From: Halomarina rubra
GTDB taxonomy: Archaea > Halobacteriota > Halobacteria > Halobacteriales > Haloarculaceae
Assembly (NCBI RefSeq): GCF_023699475.1
Contig: NZ_JALXFV010000008.1
Span: 227,442 to 282,984, forward strand
Direction: 5' to 3'
Length of the DNA stretch: 55,543 bases
A program made the translations under genes and the position numbers. Of the stretch, positions 44,900 through 53,175 are shown one piece after another. Each line of letters begins with the position of its first letter. Position 1 is the first letter of the stretch. Below the pieces are notes generated by a model that worked only from the letters and a program-made list of their open reading frames with translations, ran no database searches and was not told the origin of the DNA.

Positions 44900-45175
44900 C
44901 TATCCGGCACCGACGAGCGCGTCGACGGCGTAGCCGACGAGGACGACGGCGGTCACACCCAGCACCGCGGCGGCCGCCCGCGACGGTTCGGTCGGTCCCC
45001 GCGGGTCGTTGACCAGGACGAGCGCGACGCCCCCCGACAGCGCCATCCCGACCCCTGCCCCACCGAGCAGTACCGCCAGTACCGTCGCTTCGGTCACCAC
45101 CGACGGCAGCGAGAGCGCCGCCAACAGGACACCACACCCGGTGAACCCGACCCAGAAACTGCGTTCGAAGTTCAT
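44900..45175 (-). CDS. Small membrane protein, uncharacterised
   Basis: A 91-residue, strongly hydrophobic protein, start MNFERSFWVGFTGCGVLLAA at ATG 45175. Three hydrophobic segments (about 6-22, 28-50, 70-88) with a single Asp-Pro-Arg loop near 57. No family recognised. The upstream 150 nt contains an A/T-rich stretch, probably its promoter on the minus strand, divergent to adk. Confidence 0.6.
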   Translation of the reverse strand: MNFERSFWVGFTGCGVLLAALSLPSVVTEATVLAVLLGGAGVGMALSGGVALVLVNDPRGPTEPSRAAAAVLGVTAVVLVGYAVDALVGAG

Positions 45176-45324
45176 GGAAGCAGATATTACTGGGAGACGA
45201 TAGTTGTTCACCGTTTGCACGTCACACCCCTGTGGCTAATTTTACCGGACGTGGCGGCGAGGCAGGCGATGGCGTCGTGTGACCGGGTCGTCCATGCTGG
45301 CAGGACGTGGCGGTTCCTACAAGC

Positions 45325-45333
45325 CTTTTAGGG
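45325..45333 (+). promoter_or_regulatory. TATA-like box of adk
   Basis: CTTTTAGGG ends 20 nt before the adk ATG at 45353, so it lies 20-28 nt upstream. The predicted transcript is leaderless. The same CTTTTAGG core appears in the ribosomal operon promoter at 14932-14942. Confidence 0.5.
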
Positions 45334-45352
45334 AGGCCGGTGTGGGGCCGGT

Positions 45353-45982
45353 ATGAGCAATCCACGAATCCTGCTGATCGGACCACCGGGTGCGGGCAAG
45401 GGCACGCAGAGCAAGCGCATCGTCGAGACGTACGGCGTCGAGCACATCACGACGGGCGACGCGTTGCGCGCGAACAAGGACATGGAGACGGAGTTCGGCA
45501 AGCCCCGCGAGTACATGGACAAGGGCGAACTCGTCCCGGACCCCGTCGTCAACGAAATCGTCGTCGCGGCGCTCGAAGACGCCGAGGGGTTCGTCCTCGA
45601 CGGCTACCCGCGTAACGAGGCGCAGGCGGAGTACCTCGACGACCAGACCGACCTCGACATCGTCGCGCTGCTCGACGTCGGGCGCGACGAGCTCGTCAAG
45701 CGCCTGACCGGGCGACGCGTCGACCCCGAGACGGGCGAGAACTACCACGTCGAGTACGACATGCCGACCGACGAGGCCGTCCGCGACCGCCTCGAACAGC
45801 GCGACGACGACACCGAGGAGGTCGTCGTCGACCGCCTGGACGTCTACGACGAGAACACGAAGCCGCTCATCGAGTTCTACGAGGGTCGCGACCTGCTGAC
45901 GCGCGTCGACGGCGATCAGACGCCCGACGAGGTGTGGCACGACCTCCGCCTCGCCATCGAGGACGCGCTGGTCGACGAGTGA
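45353..45982 (+). CDS. adk: Adenylate kinase
   Basis: A 209-residue bacterial-style adenylate kinase (AMP + ATP to 2 ADP). The P-loop is LIGPPGAGKGTQSKRIVETY. The AMP-binding region is EHITTGDALRANKDM and VLDGYPRNEAQAEYLDDQTD. The LID segment is short (RRVDPETGENYHVEYDMPTD), without zinc Cys residues. It is the first gene of the adk-DUF106-cmk-cbf5 block often placed after secY in archaea. Confidence 0.95.
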   Translation: MSNPRILLIGPPGAGKGTQSKRIVETYGVEHITTGDALRANKDMETEFGKPREYMDKGELVPDPVVNEIVVAALEDAEGFVLDGYPRNEAQAEYLDDQTDLDIVALLDVGRDELVKRLTGRRVDPETGENYHVEYDMPTDEAVRDRLEQRDDDTEEVVVDRLDVYDENTKPLIEFYEGRDLLTRVDGDQTPDEVWHDLRLAIEDALVDE

Positions 45983-46068
45983 GGCGTTCGGCGACGCCGG
46001 TATCGACCGGACCGGTCGTCGAGCGCACGTCACAGGGTTGATAACGACGCTGTTCCTACCCTCTCTAA

Positions 46069-46971
46069 ATGGCACGAGTGACGCAGAAAGTCCGGGACCT
46101 CACCCGCGAGGACCCCGGGATGCGTCGTGCACTCGAAGTCGTACTCGACCAGGCCCAATCCAACGGTGGGACGGTCGAGTGGGCGGACGTGGACGACGAC
46201 CTGTCGAGCGGCCAGTGGGGCCGGCTCATCGAGAAGGGTATCCTCAAGAGCACCGACGGTGACGGTTTCCGGGTTCGCGACCCCGACGGCGTCGAACAGG
46301 CGTTGAACGGTGACGACGCCTCCGAGGCGGCGGCAGCGAGCACCGACGCCGACGACGAGGACACGGGCTGGACGACGTACGACAAGCTCGCCGGCCTGGC
46401 CGCGCTGGGGCTGTTCCTCGGCTACCAGGTCTCGCCCATCCGCAACGCGGTCGGCGGGACGCTTGACGTCGTGTTGGGGCCGCTGAACGCGACGCTCCCG
46501 TTCTACGCCGTCGTCCTCATCCTGGCGATGGTCACCGGTCTCTACTCGACGCTGCTGCAGGCGAACCTGATGGACACCGAGAAGATGGGCGAGTACCAGG
46601 AGCGGATGCAGGAGATCCAGGAACGGTACAAGGACGCCAAGGACCGCGGCGACGACGACGCCGTCGACCGCATCAACGACGAGCGCATGGAGGCGATGGG
46701 CGACCAGATGGGGATGATGAAGATGCAGTTCCGCCCGATGGTCTGGATCATGCTCATCACCATCCCCGTGTTCCTCTGGCTCTACTGGGAGGTCCTCACG
46801 CAGGGCCAGGAGCTCGGGACGGTGACGATGCCGCTGGTCGGTCAGACCGACTGGGAGAGCCTGACGTTCGTCTTCCCGGCGTGGATCCTCTGGTACTTCG
46901 TCTGCTCGATGGGGTTCGGTCAGATTCTCCGGAAGGCGCTGAACATCAGCACCTCCCCGTCCTCCTCGTAA
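46069..46971 (+). CDS. DUF106 membrane protein (EMC3/TMCO1-, Oxa1-like), with N-terminal winged-helix-like region
   Basis: A 300-residue membrane protein of the DUF106 family, the archaeal member of the Oxa1/YidC/Get1/EMC3 insertase superfamily; predicted to insert proteins into the membrane. Residues 1-82 resemble a winged helix (GTVEWADVDDDLSSGQWGRL, EKGILKSTDGDGFRVRDPDG). An acidic linker (about 83-103) precedes three or more hydrophobic spans (about 105-125, 142-162, 225-250, 270-285). Between spans is the family's Met/Lys-rich coiled coil (NLMDTEKMGEYQERMQEIQE, then MMKMQFRPMVWIMLITIPVF). It lies between adk and cmk, the conserved archaeal location. Confidence 0.9.
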   Translation: MARVTQKVRDLTREDPGMRRALEVVLDQAQSNGGTVEWADVDDDLSSGQWGRLIEKGILKSTDGDGFRVRDPDGVEQALNGDDASEAAAASTDADDEDTGWTTYDKLAGLAALGLFLGYQVSPIRNAVGGTLDVVLGPLNATLPFYAVVLILAMVTGLYSTLLQANLMDTEKMGEYQERMQEIQERYKDAKDRGDDDAVDRINDERMEAMGDQMGMMKMQFRPMVWIMLITIPVFLWLYWEVLTQGQELGTVTMPLVGQTDWESLTFVFPAWILWYFVCSMGFGQILRKALNISTSPSSS

Positions 46972-47033
46972 GCACGGCACACGGGGGTGTCGGCCGGCGA
47001 CACGGCCTCGACCGTCGTCGCGGACGACAACCG

Positions 47034-47040
47034 TTTTATC
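47034..47040 (+). promoter_or_regulatory. TATA-like box of cmk
   Basis: TTTTATC ends about 21 nt before the ATG at 47062, so cmk probably has its own leaderless promoter despite lying only 90 nt after the DUF106 gene. Confidence 0.5.
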
Positions 47041-47061
47041 GTCCTCGGTCTCAGTGAGGAC

Positions 47062-47640
47062 ATGTTGATAACCATCTCCGGACCTGCCGGAGGCGGCAAG
47101 AGCACCGCCGCGGCCGCGCTCGCGGACCGACTCTCCTACGACCACATCAGCGGCGGCGACATCTTCCGGTCGCTGGCGGCCGACCGCGACATGACGCCCC
47201 TGGAGTTCAACAAACTCGCCGAGGAGGACGACCAGATCGACCGCGACCTCGACCGACGCCTCCGGTCCATCGCCCGCGACCGCGACGACGTGGTCCTCGA
47301 ATCGCGTCTCGCGGGGTGGATGGCCGGCGACTACGCCGACTTCCGCCTGTGGCTCGACGCGCCGCTGTCGATTCGCGCCGCTCGCATCGCCGACCGCGAG
47401 GAGAAGTCCGTCGACGTAGCCCGCGAGGAGACGGAAGGCCGCGCCGCGAGCGAGGCGCTGCGCTACCACGAGTACTACGGCATCGACATCGAGGACCGCT
47501 CCATCTACGACCTCGCGCTCAACACCGCCCGCCTCGGTCCCGAGGGGATGGTCGAGACGCTCGTCACCGCCATCGAATCGTACGACCCCGAGGCCGACGA
47601 GGGGAAGATTCCCGTCGAAGGCGTCCGCTACGAGTTCTGA
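47062..47640 (+). CDS. cmk: Cytidylate kinase (archaeal short type)
   Basis: A 192-residue (d)CMP kinase of the archaeal type-2 family. The P-loop is [20 protein letters not shown] (residues 1-20). [20 protein letters not shown] is the NMP-binding region, and [20 protein letters not shown] follows. [20 protein letters not shown] is a family signature. I took ATG 47062 as the start; the upstream in-frame codons lie before the TATA-like box. It stops one base before cbf5. Confidence 0.96.
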   Translation: MLITISGPAGGGKSTAAAALADRLSYDHISGGDIFRSLAADRDMTPLEFNKLAEEDDQIDRDLDRRLRSIARDRDDVVLESRLAGWMAGDYADFRLWLDAPLSIRAARIADREEKSVDVAREETEGRAASEALRYHEYYGIDIEDRSIYDLALNTARLGPEGMVETLVTAIESYDPEADEGKIPVEGVRYEF

Positions 47641-47641
47641 G

Positions 47642-48550
47642 ATGCGCGGCCCGCCCGACGACCGGTCGCTCGACGAACTGTTGAGCTTCGGCGTCGTCAA
47701 CCTCGACAAACCGCCGGGACCGTCCTCGCATCAGGTCGCCGCGTGGCTGCGCGACGTCGCCGGCCAGGACCGTGCGGCCCACGCGGGGACGCTCGATCCC
47801 AAGGTCACCGGCTGTCTCCCCGTGTTGCTGGGGGACGCCACCCGCGCCGCACAGGTGTTCGACACGGTTCCGAAACGCTACATCGCCGTACTGGAGCTGC
47901 ACAAGCCCGCGCCCGCCGGCTTCGACGCCGTCGTCTCGGAGTTCGAAGGCCCCATCCTCCAGAAGCCACCGCGAAAGAGCGCGGTGAGCCGCCGGGTCCG
48001 GACTCGGACCATCCACGACCTGACCGTCCTCGAACGCGAGGACCGTCGGGCACTCCTGCGAATCGACTGCGAGAGCGGGACGTACGTCCGGAAGCTCTGT
48101 CACGACCTCGGACTGGCGCTCGGGACGGGCGCGAACATGGGCGCGCTCCGGCGGGCGGGGACCGGTCCGTTCGACGACAGCACGCTGGCGACGCTCCACG
48201 ACGTGACCGACGCGCTCGCGTTCGCGCGCGAGGACGGCGACGAGAGATTGCTTCGAGAGGTCGTCCAGCCAGCCGAACGCGCGTTCGTCCACCTCCCGCG
48301 GGTCACCATCGCCGAGAGCGCGGCCGAACAGGTGGCACACGGCGCGTCGGTGTACGCCCCGGGCGTGTTCGACTGGGACACCGCCGAGGAGCCGGGTCCC
48401 TGGAGCGACGCGCCCGAGGACCGAATCGCCGAGGGGGAACTGGTCGCCTGCTACACGCCCGACGGCGCGGCCGTCTGTCTCGGAACGTGGGTCGGTGACC
48501 CCGAGGCCGACTCGGGTACGGTCGTCTCGCTCGAACGCGTGCTCGTCTGA
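47642..48550 (+). CDS. truB: tRNA/rRNA pseudouridine synthase Cbf5 (TruB family)
   Basis: A 302-residue catalytic subunit of H/ACA RNPs, also able to make U55 in tRNA. The TruB start LLSFGVVNLDKPPGPSSHQV is followed by the catalytic motif AAHAGTLDPKVTGCLPVLLG, with the nucleophile Asp52. RKSAVSRRVRTRTIHDL and CESGTYVRKLCHDLG complete the active site. A PUA domain ends the protein (LPRVTIAESAAEQVAHGASV, ELVACYTPDGAAVCLGTWVG). Its start is one base after cmk. The absence of rpl14e/rpl34e in this block is, as far as I know, normal for haloarchaea. Confidence 0.95.
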   Translation: MRGPPDDRSLDELLSFGVVNLDKPPGPSSHQVAAWLRDVAGQDRAAHAGTLDPKVTGCLPVLLGDATRAAQVFDTVPKRYIAVLELHKPAPAGFDAVVSEFEGPILQKPPRKSAVSRRVRTRTIHDLTVLEREDRRALLRIDCESGTYVRKLCHDLGLALGTGANMGALRRAGTGPFDDSTLATLHDVTDALAFAREDGDERLLREVVQPAERAFVHLPRVTIAESAAEQVAHGASVYAPGVFDWDTAEEPGPWSDAPEDRIAEGELVACYTPDGAAVCLGTWVGDPEADSGTVVSLERVLV

Positions 48551-48614
48551 GACCGAACCGCGACGGCGACCACCGGAGCGGGGCACTTTTCCCGCCCGCT
48601 CGCGCCCGTCCCGC

Positions 48615-49715
48615 ATGAACGACGTCATCGAACTGGGCACCGCGAGCGCCGCTCCCGGCGAACGCGCGCGTGGCTACTGGACGGTCACCGACCTCCCGAC
48701 GGGGACGCCCGAACGCCTCCCGGTCGTGCTCGTCAACGGGGCGGGAGACGGGCCGACCGTCTGGGTCACCGCCGGTATCCATGGGGACGAGGTGACGGCG
48801 CTCGCCACCGCACAGGACGCGGTGGCCGCACTCGACCCCGAGACGCTCACTGGCGCGGTGGTGTGTCTCCCCTCGCTCAACCCCGCCGGGCTCCGGCGGA
48901 CGACCCGGACGTCGTACTACCACGACGACGACCCGAATCGGTACTTCCCGGACGGGGAGCACGACTCGTCGCGCCCGCCGCGCGTCCAGGAACTCGTCGA
49001 CCGACGGATCTTCGAGGCGTTCACGGGTACGAGCGAGGCACCACGTGCCGACCTCCTGCTCGACCTCCACACCGCGCAGGTCGGGTCGATGCCGTTCACC
49101 ATCCGCGACCGGGTGCTGTACGGGTCGGTCCGCGAGCGAGACGAAGCCGAGGAACTCGCCGCCGACCTCGACCGCCTCTGTGCAGCCGTGGGTCTCCCGA
49201 TCGTCACCGAGTACGAGGCCGAGGAGTACACCGAACAGAACCTCCAGCGGTCGACCGCGGGCGCGGCACTCAACGAGGCGGGCATCCCCGCGTGCACGGT
49301 CGAACTCGGGAGTCACGGGGTCGTCGAGGAGGACCACCGCGCGGCCGGCGTCGCGGGCGTCTGTCGCGCGCTCGCGGCGTGGGGGCTGCTCGACACGGCC
49401 CCGGACGCCGTCGAGGCGGCCGACCCCGGCGTCGACGCACCGGTCTCGTTCCCCGTCCGGCGGTACGTCGGCCCGCACACCGACACCGCCGGCGTCGTCC
49501 GCCACCACGTCGAGGCGAGCGACACCGTCGAGGAGGGCGACGTCGTCGCCGACGTGGTCGCACCCACCGGCGAGCACCTCACGACCGTCGAGAGCGACGC
49601 CGACGGCTACGTCCTCGGGCGGTGTCACGGCGTCGCGGTCTACGAGAACGACCCGGTCGCGAGCCTCGCGGTCCGTGACGACGGCGACCTCGTGGTCCCA
49701 CGAGAGGGGGAGTGA
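48615..49715 (+). CDS. Succinylglutamate desuccinylase/aspartoacylase family protein
   Basis: A 366-residue zinc carboxypeptidase-fold hydrolase. Zn ligands are visible: VTAGIHGDEVTALATAQDAV (His56, Glu59) and LLLDLHTAQVGSMPFTIRD (the second His). SLNPAGLRRTTRTSYYHDDD and ACTVELGSHGVVEEDHRAAG carry substrate-binding and catalytic-Glu regions. The C-terminal lipoyl-like barrel is VEEGDVVADVVAPTGEHLTT. The start is ATG 48615. Substrate unknown; the family includes succinylglutamate desuccinylase, aspartoacylase and ectoine-related deacetylases (DoeB), but no ectoine genes are adjacent. Confidence 0.88.
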   Translation: MNDVIELGTASAAPGERARGYWTVTDLPTGTPERLPVVLVNGAGDGPTVWVTAGIHGDEVTALATAQDAVAALDPETLTGAVVCLPSLNPAGLRRTTRTSYYHDDDPNRYFPDGEHDSSRPPRVQELVDRRIFEAFTGTSEAPRADLLLDLHTAQVGSMPFTIRDRVLYGSVRERDEAEELAADLDRLCAAVGLPIVTEYEAEEYTEQNLQRSTAGAALNEAGIPACTVELGSHGVVEEDHRAAGVAGVCRALAAWGLLDTAPDAVEAADPGVDAPVSFPVRRYVGPHTDTAGVVRHHVEASDTVEEGDVVADVVAPTGEHLTTVESDADGYVLGRCHGVAVYENDPVASLAVRDDGDLVVPREGE

Positions 49716-49777
49716 CTCGGACTCGGGGTGTCGAGCCACCCCCTGTCTCGGCGTGTCGCGGGCACCGACGAAGCGAA

Positions 49778-49788
49778 GCGCTTAATCG
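49778..49788 (+). promoter_or_regulatory. TATA-like box of tRNA-Pro
   Basis: GCGCTTAATCG, with TTAA 28-31 nt upstream of the tRNA start at 49813, is the expected spacing for a stable-RNA promoter. Confidence 0.5.
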
Positions 49789-49812
49789 TCGGTCTCTCAT
49801 CGGTGAAAACAC

Positions 49813-49885
49813 GGGGCCGTGGGGTAGCCTGGTATCCTCGGCGGATGGGGTCCGTCGGACCTGAGTTCGAATCTCAGCGGTCCCA
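49813..49885 (+). tRNA. tRNA-Pro (anticodon GGG)
   Basis: A 73-nt cloverleaf. Acceptor GGGGCCG pairs with CGGTCCC (one G-U pair). Anticodon stem GGCGG/CCGTC (one G-U) carries loop ATGGGGT, so the anticodon is GGG. T-stem CTGAG/CTCAG carries TTCGAAT. The discriminator is A; CCA is not encoded. GGG reads proline CCC and CCU codons. Confidence 0.96.
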
Positions 49886-49982
49886 TACTTCTGTCGCGAA
49901 CAAACTCCCGAGCGTCGCGTGTGTCTGTTTCGAGCGACGACGGCTGACAGAGTAGAGTGGCGAGCAGCGTGTTCGCCCGTCG

Positions 49983-51269
49983 TCAGTCGTCCACTGCCGC
50001 CTGACCGCCGGCCGGTCGGTCGTCTTTGATGCTGTTGATCTCGTAGCGCAGGAACACCGCACAGAGCAGGCCGACGACGAGCGCGCCCGCGACGACGTAG
50101 AACGAGAGCTGGTAGCTCCCCGTGCGCTCGACGATCTGGGCGACGAGCGTGGGGCCGGCGACGCCCGCCAGCGCCCACGCGGTCAGCGAGTAGCCGTGGA
50201 TGGCTCCGAGCTCCTTCGTCCCGAACAGGTCACCGAGGTACGCGGGGAGGCAGGCGAACCCGCCGCCGTAGCAGGTGACGATGAGGAACATCAGCGCCGA
50301 GAACAGCCAGACGTTGGTGATACTCGGCATGAGCGCGAACGCGAGTATCTGGATGCCGAAGAACGTCCCGTACGTGGCGGTCCGGCCGAGGTAGTCCGAG
50401 GCGCTCGCCCAGACGATGCGTCCCGCGCCGTTGAACAGACCGATGACGCCGACGATAGAGGCTGCCAGCGCCGCGTCCGCGCCGGTTATCTCCTGGGTCA
50501 TGTTCGAGGCGACCGACAGCAGCATGATGCCCGCCGAGACGTTGATGAACATGATGAGCCAGACGACCCAGAACCGCTTGGTGCGAAGCGCCTCCCGCGC
50601 TTCGAGCTGGGCGAGGTCCGTCGACACCGAGACGCCCTTCTCGTTGGTCTCTATCTTGTCGGGGTCCATCCCCGCCGGTGCCCAGTCGGCGGGCGGTTTC
50701 TTGATGTACAGCGACCCCGCGGCCATCGCGAGGAAGTACGTCACCCCGAGGACGTAGAAGTTCGTGGCGACGCCGACGGTGTTCATCAGGTAGTTCGCGA
50801 CGGGGCTGGTGATGAGCGCGCCCGCGCCGAAGCCCATCACGGCCATCCCGGTCGCCATCCCGCGGCGGTCGGGGAACCACTCCACGAGCGTCGAGACCGG
50901 GGCGATGTAGCCCAACCCCAACCCGGCCCCGGCGACGACGCCGTAGGTGAGCAGGAAGCCGGTGTAGCTCCCGGCATCGACGGTGACGCCCGTCAGCACC
51001 GTGCCACCGCCGAACAGGACGGCGGCGGCGAGGCCGGCCGTCCGCGGACCGTACCGCTCGACGTAGGTTCCGAGGAACGCCGCCGACACCCCGAGGACGA
51101 AGATGGCGACGGTGAACCCGAGGGTCACGTCGCCGATGCTCCACCCGTTGAGCTCCTGGAGCGGGTTCTGGTAGACGCTGTACGCGTAGATGGAGCCGAT
51201 GGAGAGGTGGATAGACACCGCAGAGAGCGCGATGAGCCACCGATTTCGGTCCGCTTCGGTCTGTGCCAT
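49983..51269 (-). CDS. MFS transporter of the OxlT (oxalate/formate antiporter)-like family
   Basis: A 428-residue, 12-span major facilitator. It starts AQTEADRNRWLIALSAVSIH and LSIGSIYAYSVYQNPLQELN, typical of the OxlT/monocarboxylate group. The MFS loop LGTYVERYGPRTAGLAAAVL, VEWFPDRRGMATGMAVMGFG and the second-half SDYLGRTATYGTFFG are clear. A 30-residue cytosolic loop (about 200-235) divides the halves. Substrate uncertain: oxalate/formate or another carboxylate; the adjacent 2-hydroxyacid (lut) genes make lactate or glycolate plausible by inference. The start is ATG 51269. TGACAGT repeats lie upstream. Confidence 0.85.
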   Translation of the reverse strand: MAQTEADRNRWLIALSAVSIHLSIGSIYAYSVYQNPLQELNGWSIGDVTLGFTVAIFVLGVSAAFLGTYVERYGPRTAGLAAAVLFGGGTVLTGVTVDAGSYTGFLLTYGVVAGAGLGLGYIAPVSTLVEWFPDRRGMATGMAVMGFGAGALITSPVANYLMNTVGVATNFYVLGVTYFLAMAAGSLYIKKPPADWAPAGMDPDKIETNEKGVSVSTDLAQLEAREALRTKRFWVVWLIMFINVSAGIMLLSVASNMTQEITGADAALAASIVGVIGLFNGAGRIVWASASDYLGRTATYGTFFGIQILAFALMPSITNVWLFSALMFLIVTCYGGGFACLPAYLGDLFGTKELGAIHGYSLTAWALAGVAGPTLVAQIVERTGSYQLSFYVVAGALVVGLLCAVFLRYEINSIKDDRPAGGQAAVDD

Positions 51270-51384
51270 CGTCACACCCACTCGCGGACGAGGGTAATGG
51301 GTTGGCGTGCCGTGACAGTGTTTCCGCTATCTCGGTCAACCGGCAGGCGAGGTGGACGACGCGCAGACGTGACCCTGATTTCGC

Positions 51385-51416
51385 CGATGACTGTCATCGA
51401 ATCGTGACAGTTATCG
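51385..51416. promoter_or_regulatory. Imperfect palindrome with TGACAGT half-sites upstream of the MFS gene
   Basis: CGATGACTGTCA at 51385-51396 faces TGACAGTTATCG at 51405-51416, one mismatch in 12, across an 8-nt spacer. A third TGACAGT is at 51313-51319, about 45-50 nt upstream of the MFS start (51269). The distances suit an operator for a dimeric helix-turn-helix regulator. No regulator gene is adjacent. Confidence 0.45.
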
Positions 51417-51544
51417 GTGGTCGGTCGCGAACAGCAGAGTGCAGGCCAGCGGAGCCGTCGGTTGTCTGTGTGCCATACGCATTCGTTCGACTCCCGCTGG
51501 CCGGTTCTCACGGTGCTACCAGGGAGCGACGCCGCTCCACCGGA

Positions 51545-52576
51545 TCAGCGGTCGAGGGTGACCATCACCTTCACCACGTCGGGGGCCGTCGCTCGCTGGA
51601 ACGCACCGTCGACGTCGTCGAGCGAGTGCTCGGCGTCGACCAGTCCCGCGACGTCGACGGCACCTTGGGCGAGCAGGTCGACGGCGGCGGGGTAGGTGTT
51701 CGCGTAGCGAAACGAGCCGTGGACGTCGAGTTCGCCGTCGACGATATCCAGAACGTCGATGGGGACCTCAGCCTCCGGTGCGAGGCCGACGAACACGACT
51801 GTTCCGCCGCGGCGCACGCCGTCCAGGGCGCTCTGGATGGACGCCGTCGCACCGGACGCTTCGACGACGACGTCGACGCCTACGCCGTCGGTGTGTTCGT
51901 CGACGACCGCCCCGAGGTCCACTTCGGTGACGTCGACGGCCTGGTCCGCGCCGCGGCGCTCGGCGCGCGCGACCTTCTCGGGGACGACGTCGGTGACGAG
52001 GACGGTGGTCGCCCCCGCCACGCGGGCAGCGTCGGCGGCGAGCAGGCCGATGGGGCCCGCACCGGTCACGAGGACGCTGTCGCCCGGAGCGACGCCACCG
52101 CGGCGACAGGCGTGGATGCCGACACTGAGCGGTTCGCAGAGCGCCCCCTCGCCCAGCGAGACGGAGTCGGGGAGTTCGTAGACGAAGTCGGCGGGCCACG
52201 CGACGTACTCGACGAACGCGCCGTCGTGGGGCGGCGTCGCCATGAACGTCACGTCGGGACAGAGGTGGTAGGAACCGCGCTTGCAGTGAGGACAGCGACG
52301 ACACGGGACGCCCGGTTCGAGCGTGACCCGCGCCCCCGGTTCGAGCGAGTCGACGGCCTCCCCGACCGCGACGACCTCGCCCGCGCTCTCGTGGCCCAGC
52401 ACCAGCGGGTCCTCGACGACGTAGTCACCGATGCGTCCGTGTTCGTAGTAGTGGACGTCGGAGCCACAGACGCCGACGCGTCGAATCCGCACGAGCACCT
52501 CGTCGGGTGCGGGGTCGGGCCGCGCTCGCTCTCGGAGTTCGAACTCGCCCGGGTCGGTCAGGACGGCGGCGCGCAT
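51545..52576 (-). CDS. Zinc-dependent medium-chain alcohol/polyol dehydrogenase
   Basis: A 343-residue MDR enzyme. The catalytic zinc set is Cys37 (RVGVCGSDVHYYEHG) and His62-Glu63 (LGHESAGEVVAVG). The structural zinc Cys92, 95, 98 and 106 lie in PGVPCRRCPHCKRGSYHLCP. The NAD(P) fold has VLVTGAGPIGLLAADAARVA. The Ser-Asp-Val-His-Tyr-Tyr segment is typical of sorbitol/xylitol or L-threonine dehydrogenase-like polyol dehydrogenases. The start is ATG 52576; the frame upstream reads through the divergent lutC promoter. Substrate unproven. Confidence 0.9.
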   Translation of the reverse strand: MRAAVLTDPGEFELRERARPDPAPDEVLVRIRRVGVCGSDVHYYEHGRIGDYVVEDPLVLGHESAGEVVAVGEAVDSLEPGARVTLEPGVPCRRCPHCKRGSYHLCPDVTFMATPPHDGAFVEYVAWPADFVYELPDSVSLGEGALCEPLSVGIHACRRGGVAPGDSVLVTGAGPIGLLAADAARVAGATTVLVTDVVPEKVARAERRGADQAVDVTEVDLGAVVDEHTDGVGVDVVVEASGATASIQSALDGVRRGGTVVFVGLAPEAEVPIDVLDIVDGELDVHGSFRYANTYPAAVDLLAQGAVDVAGLVDAEHSLDDVDGAFQRATAPDVVKVMVTLDR

Positions 52577-52662
52577 ACCGGGGACGCGCCGAGCACGGAC
52601 AAAAGCGTGCCGTCGCTCGCGGCGAGCATAGCGATTTGAGGACGGGGCCTGAACGGAGTCGT

Positions 52663-53175
52663 ATGTCGACCACGCCACGCTCGACGCTCGACCGGTTCGT
52701 CGAGCGCCTCGACCGACTCGACGTGACCCACACGGTCACCGACCGGGACGGCGTCACCGCGGCCGTCGACGCCGTCTGTGAACCGCCCGCGGTCGGCGTC
52801 CCGTTGCCCGACGGTCTCGGGACGCTCCCCGCGTCGGTCGCGACCGACGTCGCCCCGAGCGCACTCGGCGCGGCGACGACGGGTGTCACCCCGGCGACAC
52901 TCGGCGTCGCCGACTACGGGAGCGTCGTCCTCTCGACGACGCCCGACGGCGTCGAGCCGACGAGCCTCTTCCCCGACCTCCACGTCGCAGTCCTCCCGAC
53001 GGGGGCCGTCGTTCCGGACATGGCGACGGCGCTCGGGCGACTCGGCGAGCGAATCCGCACGGACGGCGGGAGCCACGTCCTCGCGACCGGGCCGAGCGCC
53101 ACCGCGGACATGGGGGCGCTGGTGACGGGTGCGCACGGACCGAGTCGCGTCCACGTCGTCCTGGTCGAGCCATGA
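52663..53175 (+). CDS. lutC: LUD-domain protein LutC
   Basis: A 170-residue LUD (lactate utilisation) domain protein, part of the LutABC 2-hydroxyacid (lactate) oxidation system. The start STTPRSTLDRFVERLDRLDV is followed by GVTPATLGVADYGSVVLSTT and TGAVVPDMATALGRLGERIR. The conserved end TGPSATADMGALVTGAHGPS matches the family GxSxTADIE pattern. Its end overlaps the next gene by 4 nt, so the two are translated together. It is divergent from the zinc dehydrogenase, with 86 nt between starts. Confidence 0.9.
   Translation: MSTTPRSTLDRFVERLDRLDVTHTVTDRDGVTAAVDAVCEPPAVGVPLPDGLGTLPASVATDVAPSALGAATTGVTPATLGVADYGSVVLSTTPDGVEPTSLFPDLHVAVLPTGAVVPDMATALGRLGERIRTDGGSHVLATGPSATADMGALVTGAHGPSRVHVVLVEP

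Noticed and set aside
46030-47709. 559-codon minus-strand frame across DUF106 and cmk
   Set aside because: Antisense shadow of two well-supported plus-strand genes.
51444-51502. 9-bp inverted repeat GGCCAGCGG/CCGCTGGCC with a 41-nt loop
   Set aside because: The long loop makes a functional hairpin unlikely; no tRNA or RNA fold could be built from it by eye.
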